Assembly: GCA_021815805.1 (NCBI GenBank)
Contig: JAKAZQ010000004.1
Coordinates: forward strand, 1 to 64,000
Source: Pseudomonadota bacterium
GTDB lineage: Bacteria > Pseudomonadota > Gammaproteobacteria > Burkholderiales > Burkholderiaceae_C
DNA length: 64,000 nucleotides
Direction of reading: 5' to 3'
The notes below the pieces were generated by a model. It searched no databases, was not told where the DNA came from, and saw only the letters and a list, made by a program, of their open reading frames with translations. Made by a program: the position numbers and the translations under genes. Below, one piece after another: positions 9,833-19,721 of the stretch. Position 1 is the stretch's first letter. Every line of letters starts with the position of its first letter.

Positions 9833-10699
9833 ATGGCATTCGGACAACCCAGCGGCCTGCAGCGTCAGGTCATCAGCACCCTGGACGGCAACGGCCGCGA
9901 CTTCATGGGCCTCGATACCCTGGCCTGGAAGTACCCGGACAACTCCATCGTCTCGGGATCGCTGCTGACCGTCGAGAGCAACCACTTCTGCGTGCTCAAG
10001 AGCCGCGGCGCGGTGCTCGACGTGTACGAGACCGGCCAGCACCAGCTGACGACACCCGACAAGCCCATCCTCGGCTCGATCGTGCAGGGCTTTTTCGGCG
10101 GCAACTCGCCGTGGCAGTACGAGGCCATCTACATCCAGCGCAGCAAGCTTCTGGCGCAGAACAAGGGCATCGCCACGTCGAAGGAAATGGCGGTGATGGA
10201 GTACACGGTCGACTACTACGTGCACGTCGACAGCAAGGACGACGCGGTGCAACTGATCACCCACATGCCCTTCGCAGGCGACCGCATTCCGACCGCCGAG
10301 CTGACGGCGTACGCGGGCCCGGTGATCGAGCAGGCGATCAACCAGGTCGTGCAGGTCACGCCGATGGAGCAGGTCAACGAGCGCATCGGCGACATCATCG
10401 AACTGGCCAAAGGCCACCTCAGCGAGTTCCTGAAGATCTACGGCGTGCACCTCAACGACGTCAAGGTGCTGATCATGCCGCAGGACGCCCGCATGCGCGA
10501 GCTGATCTCGCTGCGCGCCTTCGGCATGAGTGAAATGGACGCCGCGCGCATGTACCTGGCGCTGAAAATGGCGGAAAAAGGGCTCGTCTCGGCACCCAAC
10601 GCCGCAGCCGGCGCGCCCTTCCAGATCGGTGCTGCGATGATTGGAAGCTTCGACCTTGCCGGCATGAGCGGCAACAAGGCGAGCGGCAGCAAGGCCTGA
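9833..10699 (+). CDS. SPFH / virion-core-like domain protein
   Basis: MAFGQPSGLQRQVISTLDGNGRDFMGLDTLAWKYPDNSIVSGSLLTVESNHFCVLKSRG... resembles SPFH proteins of the YdjI type. Confidence 0.65.
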   Translation: MAFGQPSGLQRQVISTLDGNGRDFMGLDTLAWKYPDNSIVSGSLLTVESNHFCVLKSRGAVLDVYETGQHQLTTPDKPILGSIVQGFFGGNSPWQYEAIYIQRSKLLAQNKGIATSKEMAVMEYTVDYYVHVDSKDDAVQLITHMPFAGDRIPTAELTAYAGPVIEQAINQVVQVTPMEQVNERIGDIIELAKGHLSEFLKIYGVHLNDVKVLIMPQDARMRELISLRAFGMSEMDAARMYLALKMAEKGLVSAPNAAAGAPFQIGAAMIGSFDLAGMSGNKASGSKA

Positions 10700-10758
10700 G
10701 TCCATCCCCCCGCCGGCCGCGACCCGGCGGCCGGCGCCACTGCGCCGCGAGACCCCCC

Positions 10759-11295
10759 ATGAGCCAGAGCGACAACCCCATCGACGATGCCGGTGCCCTC
10801 AAGCGCCTGCTGGTCAACCTCTACACCGGCTGGGGCTACAACGCCTACCGGCAGGAAAACCGCGACCGCGCCGACGATCTGCTGGTGCGCAACGGCGTCT
10901 GCAGCCTGCTGGCCGAAGCTCGGGCAGCGCTGGCAGCACGCGCCCAAGGCCTGCGGCGCGACATCCCGACGCCGAGCCGCGACGACCCGTTCCCGGGCGC
11001 TGCCGAGCGCGCGCGCATACGAGAGCTCGAAGGTGTCGACCGCGACATCGAAGCGCTCGAGGCGGTGATCCGTCACCTGCCCGTGCCCGAGAACGACTCG
11101 ACCTGGATCCGGCACCGCGCGGAAGCGGACTTCCTGCCCCGGCTGACCCAGGCCGACCTGGGCATGGCCGAGCAGGCGTTGCGCCTGCGTGAATTGGCAC
11201 GCAGCGACGCAGCCGACGTTGTGCAGGCGCTGCGCGCTCCGATCTCCGCGCTGCGCAGGGCGATCGACGCACGCAAGGCCGTGCTGGCAGGGTGA
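10759..11295 (+). CDS. Hypothetical protein following SPFH gene
   Basis: 178-aa Arg/Ala-rich, predicted helical ORF, start ATGAGCCAG; no family recognised. Confidence 0.6.
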   Translation: MSQSDNPIDDAGALKRLLVNLYTGWGYNAYRQENRDRADDLLVRNGVCSLLAEARAALAARAQGLRRDIPTPSRDDPFPGAAERARIRELEGVDRDIEALEAVIRHLPVPENDSTWIRHRAEADFLPRLTQADLGMAEQALRLRELARSDAADVVQALRAPISALRRAIDARKAVLAG

Positions 11296-11413
11296 GCGGC
11301 GCTGCGCCATGCGCATCTCGACGCGGTGGCCCGGCAGTGTGCCGATCCGCGCTTGCCGCCCGCGTCGTACTCAGCAAAGCACACCGATCCCCTACGCTGC
11401 GCTGTCGCCTACC

Positions 11414-12469
11414 ATGGCGCCGGCACCCATCCGCGTCCCGCCATCACCCGGCGTTTCCTTCATCCACCGCTCCGCCGCCTTGACACGCCGTCTCGACCCC
11501 TGGTTCCTGGCGCTGCTCGCCGCACTCGGCCTGCTGCCTTTCGCGCCTTTCGCGGTGCCGATCGTCGCCGCGCTGGCGCTGGCGGCGGCCAGCCTGCCGC
11601 TGCAGATCCGCCTCGAGGCACGCATGCCGGCATGGCTGGCCGCCAGCGTGGTCACGCTGGCCTGGACCCTGCTGGCGGCGCTGCCGCTGCTGGCGCTGGC
11701 CGCGCTGCTCGCGCCGGCCGTGCCGCGCCTGGCGCAGACACAGTTCGATGTCGAGGCCCTGGTGCAGGCGGCGGTACGCGCGCCGTGGGTCGGCTCGCTG
11801 CTGGCGTCGCACCAGGACGCGCTGCGCGCGTGGCTGGCGCAGAACCAGCCGGCGTTGCTGCTGCAGCATCACGTCGCGGAAATCCGGCTGGTCGGCGAAC
11901 ATGTGCTGGGCCTGCTGGTGCATGCGCTGCTCGCGCTGGCCATCCTGTGGGTCGTGCTGTGGCGCCGCGAACACGTGGCCCACGCGCTGCGCAGCAGCCT
12001 GTCGCGCGTGGTCTCCGCGGAGCTGGCGCAACGCGTCGAACACCATGGCCTGGTCGCCACCCAGGCCACCATCGTCGGCAGCGTCGGCCTGGCCGTCTGG
12101 GATACCCTGCTGAGCGCGCCGCTGTTCGCGTTCACGGGCATGCCGCGCTGGTATGCCTGGAGCGTGGCCGTGGGCATGCTGTCGGTGATCCCGGCCGGCA
12201 CCGGCGTCGCGCTGGTGCTGGCCACCGCGCTGCTGGTCACCCAGGGCCATCTGCTGTCCGGGCTGCTGGTGCTGGCACTCGGGCACGTGATCACCCTGTC
12301 GGGCGACGTGCTGGTCAAGCCCAAGCTGATCGGCGCCGCCGGTCACGCGCCCTTTCTGCTCGTGGTGCTGGCGATTTTCGGCGGCCTCGCCACCTTCGGG
12401 ATGGTCGGCCTGATCCTCGGGCCGGTGCTCGTGCTGACGGCGCGCGCCGTGGTGTTCGAGGACGATTGA
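11414..12469 (+). CDS. AI-2E family (PerM-like) transporter
   Basis: Multi-TM protein ending LVKPKLIGAAGHAPFLLVVLAIFGGLATFGMVGLILGPVLVLTARAV, typical of this family. Confidence 0.8.
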   Translation: MAPAPIRVPPSPGVSFIHRSAALTRRLDPWFLALLAALGLLPFAPFAVPIVAALALAAASLPLQIRLEARMPAWLAASVVTLAWTLLAALPLLALAALLAPAVPRLAQTQFDVEALVQAAVRAPWVGSLLASHQDALRAWLAQNQPALLLQHHVAEIRLVGEHVLGLLVHALLALAILWVVLWRREHVAHALRSSLSRVVSAELAQRVEHHGLVATQATIVGSVGLAVWDTLLSAPLFAFTGMPRWYAWSVAVGMLSVIPAGTGVALVLATALLVTQGHLLSGLLVLALGHVITLSGDVLVKPKLIGAAGHAPFLLVVLAIFGGLATFGMVGLILGPVLVLTARAVVFEDD

Positions 12470-12583
12470 ACGGCGCAGCCGCGCGCGCCGATCATGGCCG
12501 GTGCGCACATGGGGACATGCCCCACCGCGCCGCCACCGGGCGTTCAGGCCGCGGCACAATCGGCGGCCTTGCCTGTCCTTGCC

Positions 12584-13120
12584 ATGAAGTCCGCCGCCGT
12601 ACCGCCGCTGCCCGGCCCGAGTTGCCGGCGCCGCGCCGCGCGCGCTGCCGGCCTGCCCGATGCGCTGATGGCCTGCGCCGTGCTGGGTCTCGGCGTCGTC
12701 GCCTGGCTGCGCCTGCCGGCGCTCACCGCGGCCGAAGCCGCCGCGGCGCGGCAGCAGCAGCAGGCCGCGCAGGCCGCCGAAAATCTTGCGCAATGGCTGT
12801 ACGCGCTGCGCACCAGCGGGCTCGACCTGTCGCGCCATGCCGCGCGCCGCAGTTTGCTGCCGGTGCCCGGCGAGCCGCGCATCGACTGCCGACGCCAGGC
12901 CTGCTCGGCGGCCGAGCTGGCCGAGGAGGCATGGTCGCAATGGGCCCGCGCCACCGCGGCGCAGCTTCCCGGCGCCCGCGCCGACTTGCACTGTCGCGCC
13001 GCGCACGACCGCGGCCTGCCGCCGGCGCCGCCGGGCATCGTGGCGGATGCGGTGTGCCGCCTGCGCCTCGACCTGCCGCAGGTGCCGGACGCGCACTGGA
13101 TCTGGCAGTTCCGCGCATGA
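12584..13120 (+). CDS. PilV-like minor pilin
   Basis: Position in minor-pilin cluster; single N-terminal hydrophobic segment ALMACAVLGLGVVAWLRL. Confidence 0.5.
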   Translation: MKSAAVPPLPGPSCRRRAARAAGLPDALMACAVLGLGVVAWLRLPALTAAEAAAARQQQQAAQAAENLAQWLYALRTSGLDLSRHAARRSLLPVPGEPRIDCRRQACSAAELAEEAWSQWARATAAQLPGARADLHCRAAHDRGLPPAPPGIVADAVCRLRLDLPQVPDAHWIWQFRA

Positions 13121-13767
13121 GATCGGAGCGTGGCGCAGGGCTCCTGGAGTGCCTGGTCGGGCTCGCGCTGGGCCTGCTCGTGCTGCAGGCCCTGGTCGAT
13201 GCGCTGGCACGCGCCGCGCAGGCCGTGCAGGCCCAGCGCGCCGCGCTGCTGCAACGCGAGGCGCAGGACATCCTGCACGAGGTGGTGCGAGCCGTGATCG
13301 AGGCTTCCGGCCCGCCGCCGCCATCCGGCGCCGCGCCGGCGCAGCCGCGCCTGGCGGTCGCGCCCGGCGCGGCCGGGGAGCGCCTGCAGGTCGGGTTGCG
13401 GGCGCGGGCGACGCGCGGCCTCTGCGGCGATGCGTCGCTCGACCAGGCCGTGCACCATGTCCACCACCTCGACCTCGACCGCGCCGGCACGCTGCGCTGC
13501 GCGGTCGACCACGGCGTGGCGCAGCCGCTGGCCGACCACCTCGGGCGCTGGCGCCTGCACGCTGTCGAGGCCTCCGGGCCGGCGCATGCGCCGCGCTGGC
13601 GCATGCTGGAGGCCGCGCGCGTGCGCGACTGGCGGCGTGTCGTGCTGCTGCAGATCACGCTGCGCGCGCCGCCGCCGCCGGGTCGCGAGGCCGCGGCGGC
13701 GCAGCCGATCTCGCTGTGCCTGGCGCTGCCGCCGCTCGACACCGCGTCGGCGCCGCCGCCGTCATGA
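13117..13767 (+). CDS. PilW-like prepilin
   Basis: MRSERGAGLLECLVGLALGLLVLQALV, prepilin motif G|AGLLE. Confidence 0.6.
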   Translation: MRSERGAGLLECLVGLALGLLVLQALVDALARAAQAVQAQRAALLQREAQDILHEVVRAVIEASGPPPPSGAAPAQPRLAVAPGAAGERLQVGLRARATRGLCGDASLDQAVHHVHHLDLDRAGTLRCAVDHGVAQPLADHLGRWRLHAVEASGPAHAPRWRMLEAARVRDWRRVVLLQITLRAPPPPGREAAAAQPISLCLALPPLDTASAPPPS

Positions 13768-14315
13768 CGCGGGCCTGCCGCACGCGGCTGACGCGGCGCC
13801 CGCCGCGCGGGCTGGCGCTGCCGGCCGCCCTGCTCCTGCTGCTCCTGCTGGCACTGCTGCTGGCGGCCGGGCAGCGCAGCGCGGCCCTGCAGTGGCGGGC
13901 CGCCGCGTTGCGCGCGACGCGCCTGCAGGCGCGCGCCGATGCACGGGCCGCCGCCGACGCCGCGCAGCGGTGGCTGCTGGCGCTGGCGCTGCGGCCGGCG
14001 ACGCAACGCGGCGAAGCGCGGCAAGATGCCCTGCCGCGCGCCTGGAGCGATGCCCCCGACCCCGCGCGCCTCCCCTGGCCGCGGGCCTGGAGCCGCGGCA
14101 TCGATGGCTGCCGCGGCGCCTGCGGCTTCCGGCTGCAGGCGCTGGCCTCGACCGACGGCGGCAGCCGCGGCGCGGCGCGGCCGGCCCGCGCCCTGCGCAT
14201 CCACGCCTATGCCGACGGCCCCGCGCCCGCGGTGCTGCAGCGCGACGTGCTGCTGCTGCAGGAGGCCTCGGGCAGGCCGCGCCTGCTGCGGCTCGGCGAG
14301 CGCAGCCTGCGATGA
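13764..14315 (+). CDS. PilX-like minor pilin
   Basis: GLALPAALLLLLLLALLLAAGQRSAALQWR; ATGA overlaps on both sides. Confidence 0.5.
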   Translation: MTRACRTRLTRRPPRGLALPAALLLLLLLALLLAAGQRSAALQWRAAALRATRLQARADARAAADAAQRWLLALALRPATQRGEARQDALPRAWSDAPDPARLPWPRAWSRGIDGCRGACGFRLQALASTDGGSRGAARPARALRIHAYADGPAPAVLQRDVLLLQEASGRPRLLRLGERSLR

Positions 14316-14755
14316 GCCGGTGCGCCGCCGCGCGCGCGCCCCGCGGCGCGACCCTGCCCGAGTTGCTGGTCGTGCTCGCGCTGCTCGGGCTGCTCGGCGT
14401 CGTCGCGCAAGGCCTGCTGCAGCCGGCGCTGCAGCGGGCGCGGCGTGGCGCCGCCGGCGCCGCGCTGCTCGAACTGGCGCTGCGCCAGGAGCGCCACCTG
14501 GCGCGCCACGGGCGCTATGCGGTGGATCCGCGGGCCCTCGGCCTGGCGCCGGCGCCCGACGGCAGCGTGGCCTGGCCGAGCCCGGCCCGGCCCTGGTATG
14601 CGCTGCGCCTGCACGGCGCCGCGTCGAACGCGCCCGGCTTGCGCGGCTATCGGGCCGTGGCGACGCCGCAGGGGCTGCAGTCCGGGGATGCATGCGGCAG
14701 CCTGAGCATCGACCAGGCCGGGCGCCGGCAGGCGGCCTGCGACGGCGGGTGGTGA
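14312..14755 (+). CDS. Type IV pilin-like protein (PilE/FimT type)
   Basis: RGATLPELLVVLALLGLLGVVAQGLLQPALQRAR, prepilin motif G|ATLPE. Confidence 0.65.
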   Translation: MSRCAAARAPRGATLPELLVVLALLGLLGVVAQGLLQPALQRARRGAAGAALLELALRQERHLARHGRYAVDPRALGLAPAPDGSVAWPSPARPWYALRLHGAASNAPGLRGYRAVATPQGLQSGDACGSLSIDQAGRRQAACDGGW

Positions 14756-14786
14756 ACCGCGCGGATGCGACAATGCCGCAGCAGCG

Positions 14787-16166
14787 ATGACCCTTACCCT
14801 TTTCGCCTTCCTGCGCCGCGCGATGCGCGCCCTGCCCGGCGCGCTCGGCGTGCTCGCGCTCGCGGCGCCGGCGCACGCGGGCGGCGCCGCGCCCCCGCCC
14901 GCCGCCGCCGGCTGGGTCACGGCCTGGGAATCTCCCGGGCAATCGATTCCGCAGGGGGCGCAGGTGCCGACCTATCGCAAGGCGCCTGCGCTGCGCGACC
15001 AGACGCTGCGCCAGTTGATCGTGCCCGAGTTGTCCGGGCGGGAACTGCGCGTGCGCATCTCCAACCGCTGGAGCGACACCGCGCTGCGCATCGATGCCGC
15101 CAGCATCGGCGCCGCGCGGCGCGGCGCCGGGGTCTGGCCGGCGACCCTGCGGACCCTGTACTTCGCCGGCCGCACGCAGGTCGTCGTCGCGCCGCATGGC
15201 GTGGTCTGGAGCGATGTCACGCAGGAGCCGGTGCGCGCAGGCCGGGCGCTCGCCGTGAGCCTGTACCTGGCGTCCTCGGTCGTGCCGCGCGGCTGGCATC
15301 GCTGGGGGGGCCAGGTGCAGTTCGTGTCGGCACTCGGCAACCACGTCGACGACGCCGGCGGCGGGGCTTTTCCCGGGCGCCTGACCTCCTACCTCTGGCT
15401 CGACCGCGTGGACGTGCTGCCGCGAACCCCGTCGGCCGCGCTGGTCGCCATCGGCGACTCGATCACCGACGGCATGCGCTCGCGCCTGGACGCGCGCCAG
15501 AGCTGGCCCCAGCAGCTCGGCGCGCTGTTGCGCGCACGCGGCGTGCACGACCTCGCCGTGCTCAACGCCGGCATCAGCGGCAACCGGCTGCTGGCCGACT
15601 CGGCCTGCTGGGGCGAGGCGCTGCGCCGGCGCTTCGCACGCGACGCGTTGCAGGTCGCCGGGGTGCGCGCGGTGATCGTGCTGATCGGCATCAACGACAT
15701 CGAGTTCGGCTACACGCCGCAGCGCCGCGGCCTCGACTGCGACGCCCCGCACCTGCGCCCGGACGCCGCGCAACTCGAGCAGGCGCTGCAGCTACTGGCG
15801 CGGCAGGCGCATGCCCGCGGCGTACGCCTGTACGCCGCCACGCTCACCCCGGCCGACCTGCCTGCGGCACGCGAGTCGCTGCGCCTGCAGCTCAACCGCT
15901 GGATCCGCCACAGCCCCGAGTTCGACGGCGTGGTCGACTTCGACGCGGCGCTGCGCGACCCCCGGCATCCGAGCCGTCTGCGCGCGCGCTTCGACAGCGG
16001 CGACCACGAACACCCGTCGGATGCCGGCTATGCCGCGATGGCGCGCGCGGCGCTGGGCGTGGCCGTGCGCGAGGCGGCGTGGTCCTCGGCATCCCAGCTG
16101 CGCGCCAGCGCGTCGAGCGCATCCAGCACCGGCGCCAGTTGCTCGCCGCGAGGCGTCAGTCCGTAG
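14787..16166 (+). CDS. SGNH/GDSL-type hydrolase
   Basis: ALVAIGDSITDGMRS, GISGNRLL, GINDIEFG, DHEHPSDAGY blocks. Confidence 0.85.
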   Translation: MTLTLFAFLRRAMRALPGALGVLALAAPAHAGGAAPPPAAAGWVTAWESPGQSIPQGAQVPTYRKAPALRDQTLRQLIVPELSGRELRVRISNRWSDTALRIDAASIGAARRGAGVWPATLRTLYFAGRTQVVVAPHGVVWSDVTQEPVRAGRALAVSLYLASSVVPRGWHRWGGQVQFVSALGNHVDDAGGGAFPGRLTSYLWLDRVDVLPRTPSAALVAIGDSITDGMRSRLDARQSWPQQLGALLRARGVHDLAVLNAGISGNRLLADSACWGEALRRRFARDALQVAGVRAVIVLIGINDIEFGYTPQRRGLDCDAPHLRPDAAQLEQALQLLARQAHARGVRLYAATLTPADLPAARESLRLQLNRWIRHSPEFDGVVDFDAALRDPRHPSRLRARFDSGDHEHPSDAGYAAMARAALGVAVREAAWSSASQLRASASSASSTGASCSPRGVSP

Positions 16167-16402
16167 CTGACCTGCGGCGGGATGGTCGGCACGTGTTGCC
16201 GCTCGACCACCCCGGCCTGTTCCAGCAAGCGCAGGCGCGCGGTCAGCAGTCGCGACGAAATGCCGGGAATCGCGCGCTTCAGTGCGCCGAAGCGCTGGGT
16301 TCCGCGCGTGCGCAGCACCCACAGCACGTAGGTGGTCCAGGGTCCCATGAGCAGGCGCAGCAGGGCGTCCATGGGACAGGTCGTGTCGGAAGTGCGTGGC
16401 AT
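16028..16402 (-). CDS. HxlR-family transcriptional regulator
   Basis: CPMDALLRLLMGPWTTYVLWVLRTRGTQRFGALKRAIPGISSRLLTARLRLLEQAGVV...YGLTPRGEQL. Confidence 0.85.
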   Translation of the reverse strand: MPRTSDTTCPMDALLRLLMGPWTTYVLWVLRTRGTQRFGALKRAIPGISSRLLTARLRLLEQAGVVERQHVPTIPPQVSYGLTPRGEQLAPVLDALDALARSWDAEDHAASRTATPSAARAIAA

Positions 16403-16509
16403 GACGTATGGGGCAAGGATCTCGGTGGTTACGAAAGCGTACCTACTTTCTTTTGTCACCTGGGGGATGCATCATGCAATTTTTGTCGATGCACCACAAG
16501 GAGAAAACA

Positions 16510-17112
16510 ATGGCGAAGATCCTGGTCCTCTACTACAGCACCTGGGGACATGTCGAACGCATGGCGCAAGAGGTCGCCAGCGGTGCGCGCTCGGTGCCGG
16601 GCGTCGAGGTGACGGTCAAGCGCGTGCCGGAAACCATGCCGGCGCAAACCCTGGCGGCCATCCACGCGAAAACCCAGCAGGAGGCGCCGGTCGCCGAGCC
16701 CGGTGAACTCGGGGACTACGACGCCGTGATCTTCGGCACGCCGACGCGTTTCGGCAACATGTGCGGGCAGATGCGCAACTTCCTCGACCAGACCGGCCAG
16801 CTCTGGCAACAGGGCAAGCTGGTGGGCAAGATCGGCAGCGTGTTCGCCAGCACGGCGACCCAGCACGGCGGTCAGGAAACCACCATCACGTCCTTCCACA
16901 CCACGCTGCTGCATCACGGCATGGTGGTGGTCGGCGTGCCCTATGCCTGCCCGCAACTGACCAACATGGACGAAATCACCGGCGGCACGCCGTACGGCGC
17001 CACCACGCTGAGCAAGGGCGATGGCAGCCGCATGCCCAGCGACAACGAACTCGCGGTGGCTCGCTACCAGGGCCAGCACGTCGCTGGCATCGCCAGCAAG
17101 ATGTTCGGCTGA
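16510..17112 (+). CDS. wrbA: NAD(P)H:quinone oxidoreductase WrbA
   Basis: [20 protein letters not shown]...[21 protein letters not shown]...[15 protein letters not shown]. Confidence 0.92.
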   Translation: MAKILVLYYSTWGHVERMAQEVASGARSVPGVEVTVKRVPETMPAQTLAAIHAKTQQEAPVAEPGELGDYDAVIFGTPTRFGNMCGQMRNFLDQTGQLWQQGKLVGKIGSVFASTATQHGGQETTITSFHTTLLHHGMVVVGVPYACPQLTNMDEITGGTPYGATTLSKGDGSRMPSDNELAVARYQGQHVAGIASKMFG

Positions 17113-17197
17113 CCCACGCCGACGCGCGCGTGCCGGGGCGCGCGGCGGCCTTGCGTACCATCGGGGCGGCGCCGTCGGCCGGCGCCGCTTCCGGGGG

Positions 17198-18817
17198 ATG
17201 GCCATGGCGCCGCGCGCTGACCAGCAGACCGACTACATCATCGTGGGCGCCGGCTCCGCCGGCTGCGTGCTCGCGCATCGCCTGAGCGAACGGCGCGACA
17301 CGGCGGTATGCCTGCTCGAGGCCGGCGGCGAACACGCCTCGGCGCTGATCGACACCCCGCTGGGCATCGCCCCGCTGCTGCGCGGGCGGCGCTACAACTG
17401 GTACCTGCAGACCGAGGCCCAGCCCGAGTTGCGCGGGCGTCAGCTGTACTGGCCGCGCGGCAAGGTGCTCGGGGGCAGCAGCAGCATCAATGCCATGGTC
17501 TACATGCGCGGCCACCCCGGCGACTACGACGACTGGGCCGCGGCCGGCAACGCGGGATGGGCCTGGAGCGATGTGCTGCCGCGCTTCCTGCGCCACGAGT
17601 GCGCGCGCTTCGGGGATGCCGCGCGGCACGGCGTCGACGGGCCGCTGCATGTCGAGGCCTTGCGCAGCCCGAATCCGCTGAGCCTCGACTTCGTGCGCGC
17701 CGGCGTGGCCTGCGGGCTGCCGCTGCGCGAGGATTTTCACGACAGCGACGACCCCGAGGGCTGCGGGCTCTACCACGTCACGCAATGGCAGGGGCGGCGC
17801 TGGAGCGCGGCGCGCGCCTTTCTCGATCCGGTGCGCCAGCGCAGCAACCTGCAGGTGCGCACCGGCTGCCGGGTGCGGCGGGTGCTGTTCGAGGGGCGGC
17901 GCGCGGTCGGCGTGGAACTCGACGGGCCGCAGGGCCGGCAGGTGCTGCGTGCCCGCGCGGAAGTGCTGTTGTGCGCCGGCGCGGTGCATTCGCCGCAGTT
18001 GCTGCTGCTGTCCGGAGTCGGCGACGCCGCCGCGCTGCGCGCGCTGGGCATCCCGCTGGTGCTCGACCTGCCGGGGGTCGGGCGCAACCTGCAGGATCAT
18101 CTCGACATCGCGGTGTCGATGCGCGAGCATTCCCACGCCGCGGTCGGAGTCGGCCCGCGCATGCTGCCGCGCCTGCTGGGCGCCGCATGGCGCTACCGGC
18201 GCCGGCACGACGGGCTGCTGAGCAGCAACGCCGCGGAAGCCGGGGGCTTCGCGCGGTCGCGCCGCGGCCTGGATCGTCCCGACCTGCAATTGCATTTTCT
18301 GCCGTCGCTGCTGCGCGACCACGGGCGCCGGCTGGTCTGGGGCTACGGCGTGACCCTGCATGTGTGCGCGCTGCGCCCGGCCAGTCGCGGCAGCATCCGG
18401 CTGCAGACCCCCGACGTGCTGACTCCGCCGCGCATCGACCCGGCCTACCTGAGCCATGCCGACGACCTGCCCACGCTGCGCGCCGGGCTGCGCCTGGCGC
18501 GCCGCATCCTGGGCGCACCGGCGTGGGGGAGCAAGGCCGGCGTGGAACGGGCTCCCGGCCCGGCGGTCGGCGACGCCGACGCGCCGCTGGACGCCTACAT
18601 CCGCGAACACGCCGAGACCATCTATCACCCGGCCGGCAGCTGCCGCATGGGCAACGACCCGCTGGCCGTGGTCGACAGCCGGCTGCGGGTGCGCGGCCTG
18701 GACGCGCTGCGCGTCGCCGACGCGTCGATCATGCCGACGCTGATCGGCGGCAACACCAACGCCGCGACGATGGTGATCGGCGAGATGGCCGCCGACTTTC
18801 TGCACGGGCGGGCGTGA
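17198..18817 (+). CDS. GMC-family oxidoreductase (choline dehydrogenase-like)
   Basis: DYIIVGAGSAGCVLAHRLSE; WPRGKVLGGSSSINAMVYMRGHPGDYDDWA; C-terminal HPAGSCRMG. Confidence 0.9.
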   Translation: MAMAPRADQQTDYIIVGAGSAGCVLAHRLSERRDTAVCLLEAGGEHASALIDTPLGIAPLLRGRRYNWYLQTEAQPELRGRQLYWPRGKVLGGSSSINAMVYMRGHPGDYDDWAAAGNAGWAWSDVLPRFLRHECARFGDAARHGVDGPLHVEALRSPNPLSLDFVRAGVACGLPLREDFHDSDDPEGCGLYHVTQWQGRRWSAARAFLDPVRQRSNLQVRTGCRVRRVLFEGRRAVGVELDGPQGRQVLRARAEVLLCAGAVHSPQLLLLSGVGDAAALRALGIPLVLDLPGVGRNLQDHLDIAVSMREHSHAAVGVGPRMLPRLLGAAWRYRRRHDGLLSSNAAEAGGFARSRRGLDRPDLQLHFLPSLLRDHGRRLVWGYGVTLHVCALRPASRGSIRLQTPDVLTPPRIDPAYLSHADDLPTLRAGLRLARRILGAPAWGSKAGVERAPGPAVGDADAPLDAYIREHAETIYHPAGSCRMGNDPLAVVDSRLRVRGLDALRVADASIMPTLIGGNTNAATMVIGEMAADFLHGRA

Positions 18818-18833
18818 CCCGCCCCGCACGGAC

Positions 18834-19721
18834 TCAGCCGTGCAGCCCGCGCTCGTCGGGTTCGTCGGTGGACGTGGAAATGACGCTGACCGCGCCGCCG
18901 TGCATGCGCCGCCACAGGTACAGGCCGTAACCCGACAGTGCGTAGGCGCAGAACAGGCCGAACAGCACCAGCGGCGGCCGGTACGCGATCAGGCCGATCA
19001 GCAGCACGATCAGGAACAGCGTGATGAACGGCACGCTGCGCCGCAGGCTGACCGCCTTGAAGCTGTAGAACGGGACGTTGGTGACCATGCTCATGCCGGC
19101 GAACGCGGTCACCGCGAAGGCGCCCCATGCGACGTGCGCGCCGCGGACCTGCGAATCCGTCAGCACCCAGATGAAGCCGGCCACCAGCGCCGCGGCGGCC
19201 GGGCTGGGCAGGCCCTGGAAGTAGCTCTTGTCGACGACGCCGATGTTCGTGTTGAAGCGCGCCAGGCGCAGCGCAGCGCCGGCGCAGTAGACGAATGCCG
19301 CCAGCCAGCCCAGCTTGCCCAGCCCGTGCAGCGACCACTGGTACATGACCAGCGCCGGGGCGGCGCCGAACGAGACCATGTCGGCGAGCGAGTCGAACTG
19401 CGCGCCGAACTCGCTTTGCGTGTGGGTCATGCGCGCCACCCGGCCATCCAGGCTGTCGAGCAGCATGGCGACGAAAATGGCCGTGGCGGCATGGTCGAAA
19501 TCGTGCCCCATGGCCATCACCACGGCATAGAACCCGGCGAACAGCGCGGCCGCGGTGAACGAGTTGGGCAGCAGGAAGATGCCCCTTCGACGCCGCCCGC
19601 CGCGCGGCAGGTCCTCGCCCGGATCGGGCAAGCCGAGGTCCAGGTGCGGATCGTCGTCGTGCGCCGGGCGCGAGCGCGCGCGCCCGCGGTTGTCGGGAAA
19701 GCGGCTGACGTTGCGTGTCAT
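18834..19721 (-). CDS. pssA: CDP-diacylglycerol--serine O-phosphatidyltransferase
   Basis: CDP-alcohol phosphatidyltransferase motif [33 protein letters not shown]; next to psd. Confidence 0.93.
   Translation of the reverse strand: MTRNVSRFPDNRGRARSRPAHDDDPHLDLGLPDPGEDLPRGGRRRRGIFLLPNSFTAAALFAGFYAVVMAMGHDFDHAATAIFVAMLLDSLDGRVARMTHTQSEFGAQFDSLADMVSFGAAPALVMYQWSLHGLGKLGWLAAFVYCAGAALRLARFNTNIGVVDKSYFQGLPSPAAAALVAGFIWVLTDSQVRGAHVAWGAFAVTAFAGMSMVTNVPFYSFKAVSLRRSVPFITLFLIVLLIGLIAYRPPLVLFGLFCAYALSGYGLYLWRRMHGGAVSVISTSTDEPDERGLHG

Noticed and set aside
11326-13767. 813-aa plus-strand ORF running through the AI-2E transporter and PilV genes
   Set aside because: Only its C-terminal part from 13117 (PilW-like) is credible; the rest is an out-of-frame shadow of 11414-12469 and 12584-13120.
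12723-15773. 1016-aa minus-strand ORF
   Set aside because: Antisense to the minor-pilin cluster and SGNH hydrolase, both with recognisable motifs.
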